Positions 1 through 10,755 of a DNA stretch of 64,000 bases are shown here, piece by piece. Made by a program: the position numbers and the translations under genes. The stretch comes from Rhodoblastus sp963703385 (GTDB lineage Bacteria > Pseudomonadota > Alphaproteobacteria > Rhizobiales > Beijerinckiaceae): positions 1,488,001 to 1,552,000 of the forward strand of contig OY969816.1 in NCBI GenBank assembly GCA_963703385.1, written 5' to 3'. Within the stretch, counting starts at the first letter, position 1. Each line of letters opens with the position of its first letter. Under the pieces are notes generated by a model. It worked only from the letters and a program-made list of their open reading frames with translations, was not told where the DNA came from and searched no databases.

Positions 1-592
1 CCAATCCGAGCGCGATGGTCACCGCCAGCCAGCCCGCCAGGGCGCGGCGGCGCCCGGCCAGCAGCGCCCGGTGGGCGACGATGACGGTGACCCCGCTGGA
101 CAACAGGACGGCGGTGTTGAGGGTGGGAATGCCCAGCGGCCCCATGGCCTCCTTGGGCACGGTGTATCCGGAGGGCGCCGGCGGAACCAGCAGCGGCCAT
201 TTGCTGACGAAATGCGGCCACAACAGATGCGCCGCGCCCTTCGCCCCCTCGCCGCCGAGCCAGGGCACGGCCAGGAAGTGGAGATAGAACAGCGCCCCGA
301 AAAAGACGCCGAAAAACATCACTTCGGAAAAGATGAACCACATCATGCCGTAGCGGAACGAGCGGTCGGAGGCGGCGTGATAGACGCCGGCGCGGTTTTC
401 CCCGATCACCGTTCCGAACCAGCGGAAAGCCACGAACACCACGATCGCCGCCCCGATGGCGGACGCCAGCGGCCCGTCGCCGTGTAGCCATAATCCGAAG
501 CCGCCGAGCAGCAGGAAGAAGCCCGCCGCCGCCAAGGGCGGCCACGGGCTGGGCGGAGCGACGTAATAGTCGTTGGCGTGAGCTTCATTCAT
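1..592 (-). CDS. ctaE: Cytochrome c oxidase subunit III, partial (runs off the left edge)
   Basis: Subunit III of the haem-copper oxidase, a membrane subunit supporting the catalytic core. Read leftward from 592, the frame opens MNEAHANDYYVAPPSPWPPL and continues with hydrophobic segments and the family stretch around SDRSFRYGMMWFIFSEVMFF, which contains the conserved Glu of COX3. About 197 codons are present and the C-terminus lies beyond position 1. The ATG at 592 overlaps the 3' end of ctaD by 8 bases, so the two are translationally coupled. A competing ATG at 588 opens a different frame of 60 codons with Arg/Ser-rich composition and was rejected. Identity is clear from the ctaC-ctaD-ctaE order. 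Confidence 0.93.
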   Translation of the reverse strand, partial: MNEAHANDYYVAPPSPWPPLAAAGFFLLLGGFGLWLHGDGPLASAIGAAIVVFVAFRWFGTVIGENRAGVYHAASDRSFRYGMMWFIFSEVMFFGVFFGALFYLHFLAVPWLGGEGAKGAAHLLWPHFVSKWPLLVPPAPSGYTVPKEAMGPLGIPTLNTAVLLSSGVTVIVAHRALLAGRRRALAGWLAVTIALGL

Positions 593-2201
593 AGCCGTGC
601 GGTCCTTCCGCGCGCACGACCTCCGGCGAGGGCGGCGTGACGAATGTGTGGGCGGGCGGCGGCGAAGGCAGGGTCCATTCCAGCCCGCGAGCGCCGTCCC
701 ACGGACGGTCTCCGGCCGGCTCGCCGCCGCGGACGGCCTTGATCACCGCCCAGACCAACAGGAGCTGGGACGCGCCGAAAATGAAGGCGCCGATCGAGGA
801 GGCGAGATTGAACGGCGCGAATTGCGCCGCATAATCGGACACCCGGCGCGGCATTCCCTCCAGGCCGGCGAAATGCATCGGGAAGAACAGGAGATTGACC
901 GAAAGGAGCGACAGCCAGAAATGCCAGCGCCCGATCCGCTCGTCGATGCGATGGCCGGTCCATTTGGGCAGCCAATAGTAGACGGCGGCGATGATCCCGA
1001 ACAGCGATCCGGTCACCAGCACATAATGGAGGTGGGCGACCACGAAATAGCTGCGCGTATATTGATAGTCGGCAGGCACGTCGGCCAGCATCAGTCCCGA
1101 CAGGCCGCCGATGGTGAACAGGAACAGGAAGCCGAGCGCGAACAGCATCGGCGTCTCGAAGGTCAGCGATCCTCGCCACATGGTCGCCGTCCAGTTGAAC
1201 ACTTTGACGCCGGTGGGCACCGAGATCAGCATGGTCGAATACATGAAGAACACTTGCGCCGTCACCGGCAGGCCGACGGCGAACATGTGGTGCGCCCAGA
1301 CCACGACCGACAGCAAGGCGATCGCCGCGATGGCGTAAATCATCGAGGTTCGGCCGAACAGCGGCTTGCGGCTGAAGGTCGGCAGGATTTCCGAGATCAC
1401 GCCGAACACCGGCAGGATCATGATGTAGACCTCGGGGTGGCCGAAGAACCAGAACAGGTGCTGGTACAACACCGGGTCGCCGCCGCCGGCGGCGTTGAAG
1501 AAGCTGGTGCCGAAATGCCGGTCGGCGAGGACCATCGTCACCACCCCCGCCAGGATCGGCATGGCCAGCAGCAGCAGGAAAGCGGTGATCAGCCACGACC
1601 ACACGAACAAGGGCATGTCCATCATCCGCATCGACGGCGCCCGCAGATTGGTGATGGTGACAATGATGTTGAGCGCCCCCATCACCGACGATATGCCCAT
1701 CAGGTGGATGGCGAAGATCATGAAGTCCATCGACGGCGGCCCGTAGGTCGTGGACAAGGGGGCGTAAAAGGTCCAGCCGGCGTTGGGCGCGCCGCCGGCG
1801 GTCAGAAACCCGGACCACAGCAGGATGGCGGCGAAGGGAAGCAGCCAGAAGCTCCAGTTGTTCACCCGCGGCAGCGCCATGTCCGGCGCGCCGATCATCA
1901 GCGGGATCTGCCAGTTGGCGAGCCCGACCAGAGCCGGCATGATCGCGAGGAAGATCATGGTCAGCCCGTGTTCGCTGACCAGGGAATTGAAGGTGCTGGG
2001 TTCGACGAGCCGCATGCCCGGCTGGATCAGTTGGGCGCGAATCAATTCGGCCAGGATTCCGCCGGCGAAGAACATGATCAGGCTGAAGGTCAGATAGAGC
2101 GTGCCGATGTCCTTGTGGTTCGTGGTTAACAGCCAGCGCCGCCAGCCGCTCCAGGCGGGAGCCGCCCCGGGCGAGGAAGGGTGAAGGACGTCTGTCGTCA
2201 T
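585..2201 (-). CDS. ctaD: Cytochrome c oxidase subunit I
   Basis: Catalytic subunit of an aa3/caa3-type oxidase that reduces oxygen to water and pumps protons. The 538-residue product has about twelve membrane segments. Visible ligands and channel motifs are EHGLTMIF (low-spin haem His), GHPEVYI (CuB His, the cross-linked Tyr and the D-channel Glu), WAHHMF (CuB His pair), STMLISVPTGVK (K-channel Lys) and VAHLHYVL (haem a3 and haem a His). Length is normal for the family and the C-terminal tail is Pro-rich. Its start overlaps the ctaC stop by 4 bases (ATGA) and its end overlaps ctaE, so ctaC-ctaD-ctaE is one operon. No haem-A synthesis or assembly gene lies inside the window. Confidence 0.97.
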   Translation of the reverse strand: MTTDVLHPSSPGAAPAWSGWRRWLLTTNHKDIGTLYLTFSLIMFFAGGILAELIRAQLIQPGMRLVEPSTFNSLVSEHGLTMIFLAIMPALVGLANWQIPLMIGAPDMALPRVNNWSFWLLPFAAILLWSGFLTAGGAPNAGWTFYAPLSTTYGPPSMDFMIFAIHLMGISSVMGALNIIVTITNLRAPSMRMMDMPLFVWSWLITAFLLLLAMPILAGVVTMVLADRHFGTSFFNAAGGGDPVLYQHLFWFFGHPEVYIMILPVFGVISEILPTFSRKPLFGRTSMIYAIAAIALLSVVVWAHHMFAVGLPVTAQVFFMYSTMLISVPTGVKVFNWTATMWRGSLTFETPMLFALGFLFLFTIGGLSGLMLADVPADYQYTRSYFVVAHLHYVLVTGSLFGIIAAVYYWLPKWTGHRIDERIGRWHFWLSLLSVNLLFFPMHFAGLEGMPRRVSDYAAQFAPFNLASSIGAFIFGASQLLLVWAVIKAVRGGEPAGDRPWDGARGLEWTLPSPPPAHTFVTPPSPEVVRAEGPHGYE

Positions 2202-3274
2202 CGCGCCGTCTCCACTTGTTCCGGTGTCACCAGGGTTCCGGTGTGGTTGCCCCAGGAGTTGCGTTCATAGGTAATCACGCCGGCGATCTGGCGGTCGTCC
2301 AGTTGCTTGCCCCAGGCCGCCATGGCCGCGTTGCGCGGGCTGCCGTGAACGACGATCTTCAGATGCGCCGCCAGCGGACCGTTGACCACCGGGCTGCCGT
2401 CGAGCGCCGGAAAGGCGCCGGGGACGCCCTTGCCGTCAGGCTGGTGGCAGGCGGCGCAGATGGAGCCGTAGACCTCGGCGCCGGCGGCCATGGCGATTGG
2501 CTGCGTCCAGGGCGCCGTGGACCGGGCTTTTTGCGCGGCGGCGGCCGCCTGTTGATCCTTGACCCAGGCCTGGAACTTGTCCGGCGCAAGCGCCTGCACC
2601 ACGATCGGCATGAAGGCGTGGCCGGCGCCGCACAGGTTGGCGCACTGGCCGCGATAGACTCCCGGCTGGTCGATGCTGATGTCCACCCGGTTGATGTAGC
2701 CGGGAATGGCGTCGCGCTTGAAGCCGAGCTCCGGAACCCACCAGGAATGGATGGCGTCGTCGGACGTGATCAGGAACCGCACGTCCTCCTGCGTCGGCAG
2801 GATCAAGGGATGATCGACGTCGCGCAGGTAAAAAGCGACTTTGGCCGGATTCACGTCGCCGCGGCTCTCGGCGGCAAGATTGCTGAAAAAGTCGATCCCC
2901 AGGCCGATATAGCTATAATGCCATTTCCACTGCGAGCCGCGGATTTCCACCGTCACCTTGGGATCAGGATGGGCGTTCTCGATCAGCAAAACCCGCGTCG
3001 CCGGAATGGCGATCCCGACCAGGATCAGAGTCGGAATCACGGTCCAGACGATCTCCACCCAGAATGAGCCGGCAAATTTCGCCGCTTCCGGCATTCGCGA
3101 ACGACGATGGCGGACGAGCGACCACAGCATCACCGCAAAAACCGCCGCGCCGATGACTGCGACGATGGCGAGCACCAGCATATGCATGCGCCAGGCGAGG
3201 TGGCTGTCCGCCGTAACGCCATAAGGAATGTTGAATTGGAGCGCTTCCTCCGGGGCGGTTGCGTTAGTCGCCAT
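2198..3274 (-). CDS. ctaC: Cytochrome c oxidase subunit II fused to cytochrome c (caa3 type)
   Basis: Electron-entry subunit of the oxidase, 358 residues. Two N-terminal transmembrane segments (about residues 30-52 and 75-95) are followed by the cupredoxin domain. The complete CuA site is visible as GQCANLCGAGHAFM (two Cys, His, Met). After an Ala/Gln-rich linker near residue 245 there is a mono-haem cytochrome c domain with CAACH and a downstream Met-containing segment. The fused cytochrome marks this as a caa3-type enzyme, which carries its own electron-accepting haem. Start ATG at 3274 is preceded by AGGGAG. It is the first gene of a ctaC-ctaD-ctaE operon. Confidence 0.96.
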   Translation of the reverse strand: MATNATAPEEALQFNIPYGVTADSHLAWRMHMLVLAIVAVIGAAVFAVMLWSLVRHRRSRMPEAAKFAGSFWVEIVWTVIPTLILVGIAIPATRVLLIENAHPDPKVTVEIRGSQWKWHYSYIGLGIDFFSNLAAESRGDVNPAKVAFYLRDVDHPLILPTQEDVRFLITSDDAIHSWWVPELGFKRDAIPGYINRVDISIDQPGVYRGQCANLCGAGHAFMPIVVQALAPDKFQAWVKDQQAAAAAQKARSTAPWTQPIAMAAGAEVYGSICAACHQPDGKGVPGAFPALDGSPVVNGPLAAHLKIVVHGSPRNAAMAAWGKQLDDRQIAGVITYERNSWGNHTGTLVTPEQVETAR

Positions 3275-3680
3275 CCAAACATCTCCCTGAAATCCGCAAG
3301 CGATCGCCCTCTTTCGGCGAACGGGCGTTGGACGGCGTCGATTCTTCGCGTCCCCAGGCCCCTCGAACAGCGACGGATCGCGGAAAAAACCAAATCGTCA
3401 TGGCGCAGGCTTTCGTCGCCCGAACCCGTCCCGGCCCGTTTCGCGGGCCGCGTCCCGCAGCGCTGGTTCCCCCCTTTCTGGCGAGGACTGGGCTTTAGGC
3501 CAGACGCCATTCCAACGCTTTCAAATCGATAAGGTTGCGGTTCGTTGGCGCGGAAACGAAAAAAATTGGAATAAGAACGATGTAAAAATACCGAGCCCTG
3601 CGGTCGAAGCGCCGCCGCCAATTCGCGGCGCGCTCAAGCTGGGACCCAAATGTGACGCGGCGGCGCGTTTCGGCGATGTT
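3275..3680. other. Intergenic stretch upstream of ctaC
   Basis: About 400 bases between the caa3 operon and the small membrane-protein gene, both on the minus strand. It must hold the promoter for ctaC and possibly the terminator of the mtoX operon. Open frames across it have arginine-rich, non-protein-like composition and match nothing recognisable. The part near 3530-3600 is locally AT-richer. No clear terminator hairpin with a T-run was found. Confidence 0.5.
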
Positions 3681-4336
3681 TCAGGCGGCGAACGCGATCG
3701 CCAGGGCGCCGACGACGATCAGGCTCAAAGCCCAGACTATATCGAGGTTGAACCAACCGCTCGACAGCGCCTTGAGCCCGAACCAGTGGTAAACGCAGAC
3801 CGCGGCAAGCCCGCCTGCCGTCACCATGGCGAAAGTATGCAGCGCCCCGACCAGCACCGCCTGGCGGAATTCGCACCCATCAGTTCGGCCATCGCCGCGT
3901 GGCCGGCGTCCCCGTTGGCGGCGCACAGCCCCAGATAGATCGGGACGAGCATCAGCGCGGCGCCATGGGCGGTGGCGACCAGGAAAGACCATAAAACCAG
4001 CCGATGCGGCGGCACGCGCGTCAGGAAGCGCGGATGGCGGCGGTAGAACAGCAGAACAATCCCCAGCCCGATCACCAGCACGCCGGCGCCAACGCGGATC
4101 TGCCGTCGCCACAGCATGAGTGCGGTCATCATCGAGAAAGGAACGAGGATCGCCAGCATGGCGAGAAAATGCCCCGCCCCCAGCCCCGCGATCGCCTTGG
4201 GCAGGGCGAGGCCCCGCCGCTCCATCAGCGCGGCCGAAACCGCGAGCGGCCAGGCCATTCCGGGATTGGCCCCGTGATAGAGACCGGAGAGGACGACGGC
4301 CGCCCACAGGGCCGCCGTCGAATGCCATGGGAGCAT
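3681..4336 (-). CDS. Polytopic membrane protein of unknown function, frameshifted
   Basis: Not recognised with certainty. Reconstructed, it is about 218 residues with five to six hydrophobic segments and several His in or near them: GLYHGANPGMAW near the start, FLVATAHGAALMLVP in the middle and VGALHTFAMVTAGG near the end. That layout recalls small polytopic metal or gas permeases, but no family assignment is made. The frame breaks near 3872: upstream it reads to AELMG, then EFRQAVLVGAL resumes one frame over, consistent with one lost base. The start at 4336 (MLPWHSTAALW) lies 2 bases after the mtoX stop, so it is probably cotranscribed with mtoX and may serve methanethiol oxidation or its metal supply. 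Confidence 0.7.
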
Positions 4337-4338
4337 TT

Positions 4339-5744
4339 TCAGCGGGCGGACGGGTAGCAGAAACTGTCGGTCGAGCAATCTCCGCCTTCGAGCCGGATCT
4401 GGTGCGAGCGGTAGCCCTCCGGGAATTTTACGTAAAAATCCTCATCCAGCGTCAGTTCGCCGTTCGCTCCGACATCGGCCTTCACCATCGCCGCCGGCAC
4501 GCCCTCCGGATAGAACTGGTTGTCCCAGGTCGAGTAGAGCGAATTGGTCCAGTAGACATGCCTGCCGTTGCGGCTGATCTCGATCATCTGCGGCCCGCCC
4601 CTGAACGGCCTTCCGCTCGGATGATCGGTCCGGCGGACGATCCCGCCGATATGGACCGAGCCGGAAAATTTCGGATTCATCGGGTCGCTCACGTCATATT
4701 GCCGCAACTCGCCCGTGCCCCAGCAGGAGACATAGAGATATTTGTCGTCGAGGCTCAAGTCGATGTCGGTGACCAGCGGCGGCACGGCGCCGAAGCCCTT
4801 GAGCAGATCGGGCAGAACCGCGGGATCGGCCGGCTCCGCCGGGATGGTCGCGGCTTTTTTGGCCTGGAACTTTCCGTCCTTCTCCCTCCACCAGGTCCAG
4901 ATCGAGCCTTCGAGATTGGTGGTGTCGACGGCCACGCCACAAAAACCATATTCCTGCACCGGATCGTGGGCGGGGCGCACCTCCAGCGTTATCTGGTGGT
5001 TGGCGCCGAGATCGATGGTCTGGATATTCTTGCGCCCACGCAGGTCCCAGAAATGCAGCTTGTGGCCATATTTGTTGCTCAAGAGATCGGCCGGCACGAT
5101 CCCGTTTTCGAATTGTGGCGGCAGGGCCCATTCGGAGCTGACCATATAGTTGCGCGGCAGGTTCCACCAGAAATCGTAATACTTGTCCTGGTCGCCGCGG
5201 TCGATCTCGTAGCGGCCAATGATGTCGAACGTGTCGCAATCCATGATGAAAATGCCGGACTGGCCCGCGGCGCCATCCTTGCCGCCGCCCCCGAGCGTCG
5301 AGACATAAATGCCGTCCGGCCCGCAATGGATGGTGTGCGGCCGCGAATAGCCGGTCTTGGCGAAGACCTCTTCGGGTTCGATGATCTTGAATATTTTCGC
5401 CGCCGTCGGGCAGCCCTTGACGTCCACCACATAGATCCGCGACGACCTGATGCCTAGATGATGAGATAGCGGCGCTCCCGGAACGGATGGCCGTTCATCG
5501 GCGACAGCGCGGAGGAACAGGCGTTCCAGCCGAAATGGTGAAACTCGTCGCCGACATAGGGCATGAACAGGGTGTGGACGATCTTGCCATAGCTCGACGA
5601 GGTGGGATTCACATCGACCACCGCCAGCCCGTCCGGCTTGGCGGCGTCCGCGCTCAGCATCAGCGTATAGGCCAGCATCTCCGGCGGGGCCTGGATGGCG
5701 AGAGCGGGCGAGGCGAAGAAGGTGGGGTCGGGTCGGACGGTCAT
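4339..5744 (-). CDS. mtoX: Methanethiol oxidase (selenium-binding protein SBP56 family), frameshifted
   Basis: Characterised family members oxidise methanethiol with oxygen to formaldehyde, hydrogen sulfide and hydrogen peroxide, and are copper-dependent. The product spans about 468 residues with family landmarks DEFHHFGWNACSSA, SRPHTIHCGPDGIYVS, YDFWWNLPRNYMVSSEW, HFWDLRGRKNIQTIDLG and RGGPQMIEISRNGRHVYWTN. A strong GGAGG precedes the ATG at 5744. The reading frame breaks near 5450, between RERRYLII and GIRSSRIYVVDVK. The total length is 2 modulo 3, fitting one lost base. No selenocysteine is involved. The short membrane-protein gene follows after 2 bases. In this methylotroph it would feed formaldehyde into the frmA/gfa/fghA pathway. 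The lack of an evident signal peptide leaves the compartment open. Confidence 0.9.
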
Positions 5745-6120
5745 CTCAAGCTCCTCCCTTGATTTTCGCGGCGAAGCCTGCGCCTTCCCGGCAATCGGGT
5801 CGTTGCGGCCGTCAACGGCGCCGGAGCCATCTGACCTGCGGCGGATTGCTTGTCTTCGCAGCTCCGGCGCCTTGCCGGATGAGGTTTGGGCGACGGCGCC
5901 GAAAATCGAGGCCGCACGATTTTCTGATCAATTCCGCGTTTTTTTTCGCCAACGCCGGAGGACCGGATGGCGAAGCGGGTGGGCGCGCGCCGACCGCGGG
6001 CGCCTGAGAAGTCTGACCTGCGGCGGTCGGCGGGAACGTTTCGAATGTTCAGCGGTTAACACCGCTGTCCGTACTGAAGGCGCATTGCCGGTCTCGGCGA
6101 GAAGCGCGGAGTTGGTTTCC
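5745..6120. other. Divergent promoter region between mtoX and the cupin gene
   Basis: About 375 bases separate two divergent genes. A frame on the plus strand stays open through it, but its composition is unlike the cupin protein, so it is treated as non-coding. A 15-base direct repeat, TCTGACCTGCGGCGG, occurs at 5830-5844 and again at 6012-6026. No terminator or RNA gene was seen. Confidence 0.5.
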
Positions 6121-6798
6121 ATGCGGCTGAACGACGATTTTTCCCGGCGCGCCGCGGTCCATGCCGCCCGCATGGCTTGGACGCCGAGCCCCGCATCCGG
6201 CGTCGAGCGCCGCATGCTTTATCGCGTCGGCGAGGAAAAGGCGCGCGCCACCTCCATCGTGCGCTATGCGGCGAACAGCCATTTTCCCCGCCATGAACAT
6301 CCCGGCGGCGAGGAGATTCTGGTGCTGGAGGGCGTGTTTCGCGACGAGCGCGGCGCCTATCCCGCCGGCGCCTATCTGCGCAATCCGCCGGGAACCGGTC
6401 ATGCGCCCGGTTCGGAAAAGGGCTGCGTTCTGTTCGTAAAACTTTGGCAGTTCCGCAAGGACGACAAGGAGCGGATCGTCCGCCGCCCGGACGAGGGCGT
6501 TCACGCACAGGACGCCGACGGCGTCGAGTCCATCGTTCTTTACGACCATCCGCTGGAACGGGTCCGGGTCGCCGCCTGGCCGGCGCGCGCCGCCATGCGC
6601 GTCGCCAATGTGCAAGGCCTGGAGCTGCTCGTTGTCGCCGGTTCGTTCCAGCAAGGAGGCGAGGACTTTGAACGCCTGTCCTGGATGCGCCTGCCCGCTG
6701 GCGACGATTTTTACGGCCGCGCCGGGGGCGATGGCGCGCGGTTGTGGCTGAAGACGGGCGCCCTGCCGCCGCCTGACTTGTGCGAATTCGAAGATTGA
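6121..6798 (+). CDS. Cupin-domain protein, ChrR-like
   Basis: The 225-residue product looks like a double cupin of the ChrR anti-sigma C-terminal type. Around residue 55 it has HFPRHEHPGGEEILVLEG, whose two His and Glu form a standard cupin metal site, followed by PAGAYLRNPPGTGHAP, the second cupin motif with its His. The second half (from about 130) lacks an obvious metal triad. There is no N-terminal zinc-binding anti-sigma domain like that of ChrR and no sigma-factor gene nearby, so it may be a stand-alone sensor or enzyme. The ATG at 6121 (MRLNDDFSRRAAV) was chosen because upstream in-frame sequence is low-quality. It converges with frmA, with an 8-base gap. Confidence 0.8.
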   Translation: MRLNDDFSRRAAVHAARMAWTPSPASGVERRMLYRVGEEKARATSIVRYAANSHFPRHEHPGGEEILVLEGVFRDERGAYPAGAYLRNPPGTGHAPGSEKGCVLFVKLWQFRKDDKERIVRRPDEGVHAQDADGVESIVLYDHPLERVRVAAWPARAAMRVANVQGLELLVVAGSFQQGGEDFERLSWMRLPAGDDFYGRAGGDGARLWLKTGALPPPDLCEFED

Positions 6799-6806
6799 CG
6801 GGCCAA

Positions 6807-7929
<1,123 letters not shown>

Positions 7930-8006
7930 GACGACAACTCCATTTCGGGAATATTCACCCCATTAAATAACGCCAGCGCCGTCGCAGGCAACAATAAGCT
8001 CAAACA

Positions 8007-8022
8007 CTAAGGAAATTCTTAG
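8007..8022. promoter_or_regulatory. Short inverted repeat upstream of frmA, possible operator
   Basis: CTAAG-GAAATT-CTTAG is a perfect 5-base inverted repeat lying about 80 bases upstream of the frmA start, in an AT-rich patch. Its position suits a promoter-proximal protein site. No specific regulator can be named and such short repeats also arise by chance. Confidence 0.25.
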
Positions 8023-8066
8023 AAATTGTTGCAGCGCAAACTGCCGGGCGCAGTCGAATGACCGCT

Positions 8067-8306
8067 TTATTCGCTTACGTCCGATGCGGCGCGTTTGCTC
8101 CGGCGGCACAGCGTTTTGACGTAATAGCCCTTGTCGAGATCTTCCTTGAGGGCGGTGCCGGCGACGATCACGCTCCAGCCGGACATGCACTGAAGCTCCG
8201 ACTTGGCGGATCGGGAGATCACGTCGATCGCCGTGTTCTCGTCGCAGGCGGCGGTCGGCGTTGTCGACAACTGGCAAACCAGCACAACAGCAGTGAAGAG
8301 CGGCAT
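8067..8306 (-). CDS. Small secreted protein of unknown function
   Basis: Encodes 79 residues. The N-terminus MPLFTAVVLVCQLSTTPTA looks like a signal peptide, leaving a mature part beginning ACDENTAIDVISRSAKSELQ. Cys occur in the mature part at CDEN, LQCMSGW and KTLCRR, suggesting a disulfide-stabilised periplasmic protein. A GGAG sits 7 bases before the ATG at 8306. It lies between frmA and xoxF, both C1 genes, but no role can be deduced. Confidence 0.6.
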   Translation of the reverse strand: MPLFTAVVLVCQLSTTPTAACDENTAIDVISRSAKSELQCMSGWSVIVAGTALKEDLDKGYYVKTLCRRSKRAASDVSE

Positions 8307-8839
8307 GAAGACTCCGGAAGCAGGCGCGACCCAGTAGTGCGCTCCTAGCCCGCGGTCGTGCGCATGTCAATAATCAACATTGGCATATGCAATATTATGG
8401 GGCATGGCGCCTGCCATCTCCTCAATAATAGCAATATATAGGCACAAAAACTCAGCGGTTCCGCGAGCGCGGTTCCTCCGAAAGTAGGATCCATTACTTG
8501 AGCGTGACCTTGGTTAACCCGGAAGCCGACTTGCGTGAGCGTCGCGCGTTTTTCAAAGCATAGGCCGAGGCCGAATTTCGAACATCGCTGTCTGGACGCA
8601 GGGCTTGTGCGCATGGCGTTGGACAAGCAATCGTAGTGCGACGCATTCAGTCAAAAACCAAACGCTTATAATCGGCTTAATAAGATTTTTATAAACGGCC
8701 CAGCTTTCGTGCTTCCGTTGTGGTCTTCCTTGGTCGACATTACAATTTCATTGCAACGAAAATTGGACGCGATACGCGCAGAAGCGATGGATTTGCTGCA
8801 TCGCATTTGCGCTGGAGGCGCGCCGCAGCGGAGGAAGCG
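8307..8839. other. Long AT-rich leader region upstream of xoxF
   Basis: About 530 bases, clearly AT-richer than the flanks (especially 8366-8445 and 8655-8700). It separates the small secreted-protein gene (minus) from xoxF (plus) and so must carry the xoxF promoter. The AT-rich stretch at 8660-8697 (around CTTATAATCGGCTTAATAAG) is the best candidate for the core promoter. Open frames in it are not protein-like. No terminator or known riboswitch motif was recognised. Confidence 0.5.
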
Positions 8840-10643
8840 ATGAAAATATTGATGGCATCCCTGATCTCGGTAAGTTCGCTCGCCTTGGTCCGGCCGGTGA
8901 TGGCCCAGGACATGGACACGAAGCTTACGCAAAATCCCGCCGAGTGGGTCATTCCGGCGGGGGATTACGCGGGCAATCGTTATTCCAAGCTCGACCAGAT
9001 CACCAGCCAGAACGCGAGCAAGCTTCAGCCGGTGTGGACCTTCTCGACCGGCGTGCTGCGCGGCCATGAAGGCGGGCCGCTGGTGGTGGGCGACATCATG
9101 TATCTGGTCACGCCCTTCCCCAACAATGTCTATGCCCTCGACCTCAACGACAACGGCAAGATCTTGTGGGAATACCAGCCCAAGCAGAATCCGGACGTGA
9201 TTCCGGTGATGTGCTGCGATACGGTCAATCGTGGCGTGTCCTACGCCGACGGCAAGATCTTCCTCAGCCAGGCCGACACCACGCTGGTGGCGCTCGACGC
9301 CAAGACCGGCAAGGTGCTGTGGTCGGCGGTCAACGGCGATCCGAAGATTGGCGAGACCTCCACGATGGCCCCGCTGCCGGTCAAGAACAAGGTCCTGGTC
9401 GGCAATTCCGGCGGTGAATTCGGCGTCCGCTGCAACGTCACCGCCTATGACCTGAACTCCGGCAAGCGGGTATGGCGCGCCTATTCGGAAGGGCCAGACG
9501 ACGAAATCCTGTTCGACCCTGAAAAGACCACTGCGCTCGGCAAGCCGGTCGGCAAGGATTCGAGCCTCAAGACCTGGAAGGGCGACCAGTGGAAACAGGG
9601 CGGCGGCTGCACCTGGGGCTGGTACTCCTATGACCCGGCGCTGAACCTGGTCTATTACGGCTCGGGCAACCCCTCGACCTGGAATCCGAAACAGCGGCCG
9701 GGCGACAACAAATGGTCGATGACCATTTTCGCCCGCGATGCCGACACCGGCATGGCGAAATGGGTCTATCAAATGACCCCGCATGACGAATGGGACTATG
9801 ACGGCATCAATGAAATGCAGCTGGCCGATCAGAAATTCGACGGCAGGATGCGCAAGCTGCTTGTCCACTTCGACCGCAACGGCTTCGGCTATACGCTGGA
9901 CCGCACCAACGGCGAACTCCTGGTCGCCGAGAAATACGATCCGGCGGTCAACTGGGCGACCGAGATCGACATGGACAAGAACAGTCCCGACTTTGGCAGG
10001 CCGATCCGGGTCGAAGAAATATTCGACCGAGGCCAATGGCGAGGACGTCAACACCCAGGGCATCTGCCCGGCGGCGCTTGGCTCCAAGGACGAGCAGCCT
10101 TCGGCCTACTCGCCCAAGACCGGCCTGTTCTACGTGCCGACCAACCATGTCTGCATGGATTACCAGCCGTTCCGGGTGACCTATACGCCCGGCCAACCTT
10201 ATGTCGGCGCGATCCTCTCGATGTATCCGCCTCCCGGCCAAACCGACATGGGCAATTTCATTGCCTGGGACGCCACCAAGGGCAAGATCGTCTGGTCGGA
10301 TCCTGAACGGTTCTCGGTCTGGTCCGGCGCGCTGGCGACCGCCGGCGATGTCGTCTTCTACGGCACGCTGGAAGGCTATCTGAAGGCGGTGGACGCCAGG
10401 ACGGGCAAGGAGCTCTATAGCTTCAAGACCCCGTCCGGGATCATCGGCAATGTGATGACCTATATGCACAAGGGCCGGCAATATGTGGCGGTGCTGTCGG
10501 GCGTCGGCGGCTGGGCCGGCATCGGCCTCGCGGCGGGCCTGACCGATCCGCACGCCGGCCTCGGCGCGGTCGGCGGCTATGCGGCGCTGAGCAAATACAC
10601 ATCGCTCGGCGGCGTGCTGACGGTCTTCGCACTGCCCAAATGA
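8840..10643 (+). CDS. xoxF: Lanthanide-dependent PQQ methanol dehydrogenase XoxF, frameshifted
   Basis: Periplasmic quinoprotein oxidising methanol to formaldehyde. A GGAGG precedes the ATG at 8840 and a signal peptide ends near VMAQDMDT. Diagnostic residues are the adjacent-Cys disulfide at residues 125-126 (PVMCCDTVNRG), the tryptophan-rich GGGCTWGWYSYDP, and HDEWDYDGINE. In the last motif Asp319 is the catalytic base and Asp321 is the extra Asp that marks lanthanide-binding XoxF; calcium-type MxaF has Ala there. The frame breaks near 10016, after GRPIRVEE, and resumes as KYSTEANGEDVNTQGICPAA. Total length is 601 codons plus one base, so a one-base insertion is implied and the repaired length is normal. 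Followed by xoxG and xoxJ. Confidence 0.95.
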
Positions 10644-10755
10644 GCGCGCGCGAATGAAGGGCGCCGGGCGAAAAATTTCGCCCGGCGCGGGTAAAACCCT
10701 CCCCAAGGCCTACCCAAGGCCTGACGATCCCGAAACCACCGGCCAGGATCGAAGA

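Noticed and set aside
597..2129. Long plus-strand frame of about 510 codons opposite ctaD
   Set aside because: It is antisense to a fully conserved oxidase subunit and is Arg/Gly/Asp/His-rich, as expected from GC-rich shadow frames.
6049..6806. Apparent C-terminal extension of the frmA product
   Set aside because: It arises from one extra base near 6834. Removing it gives the normal family terminus, and the extension is antisense to the cupin gene.
8345..8626. 93-codon minus-strand frame upstream of xoxF
   Set aside because: It lies in the AT-rich control region, has no ribosome-binding site of note and no recognisable domain.
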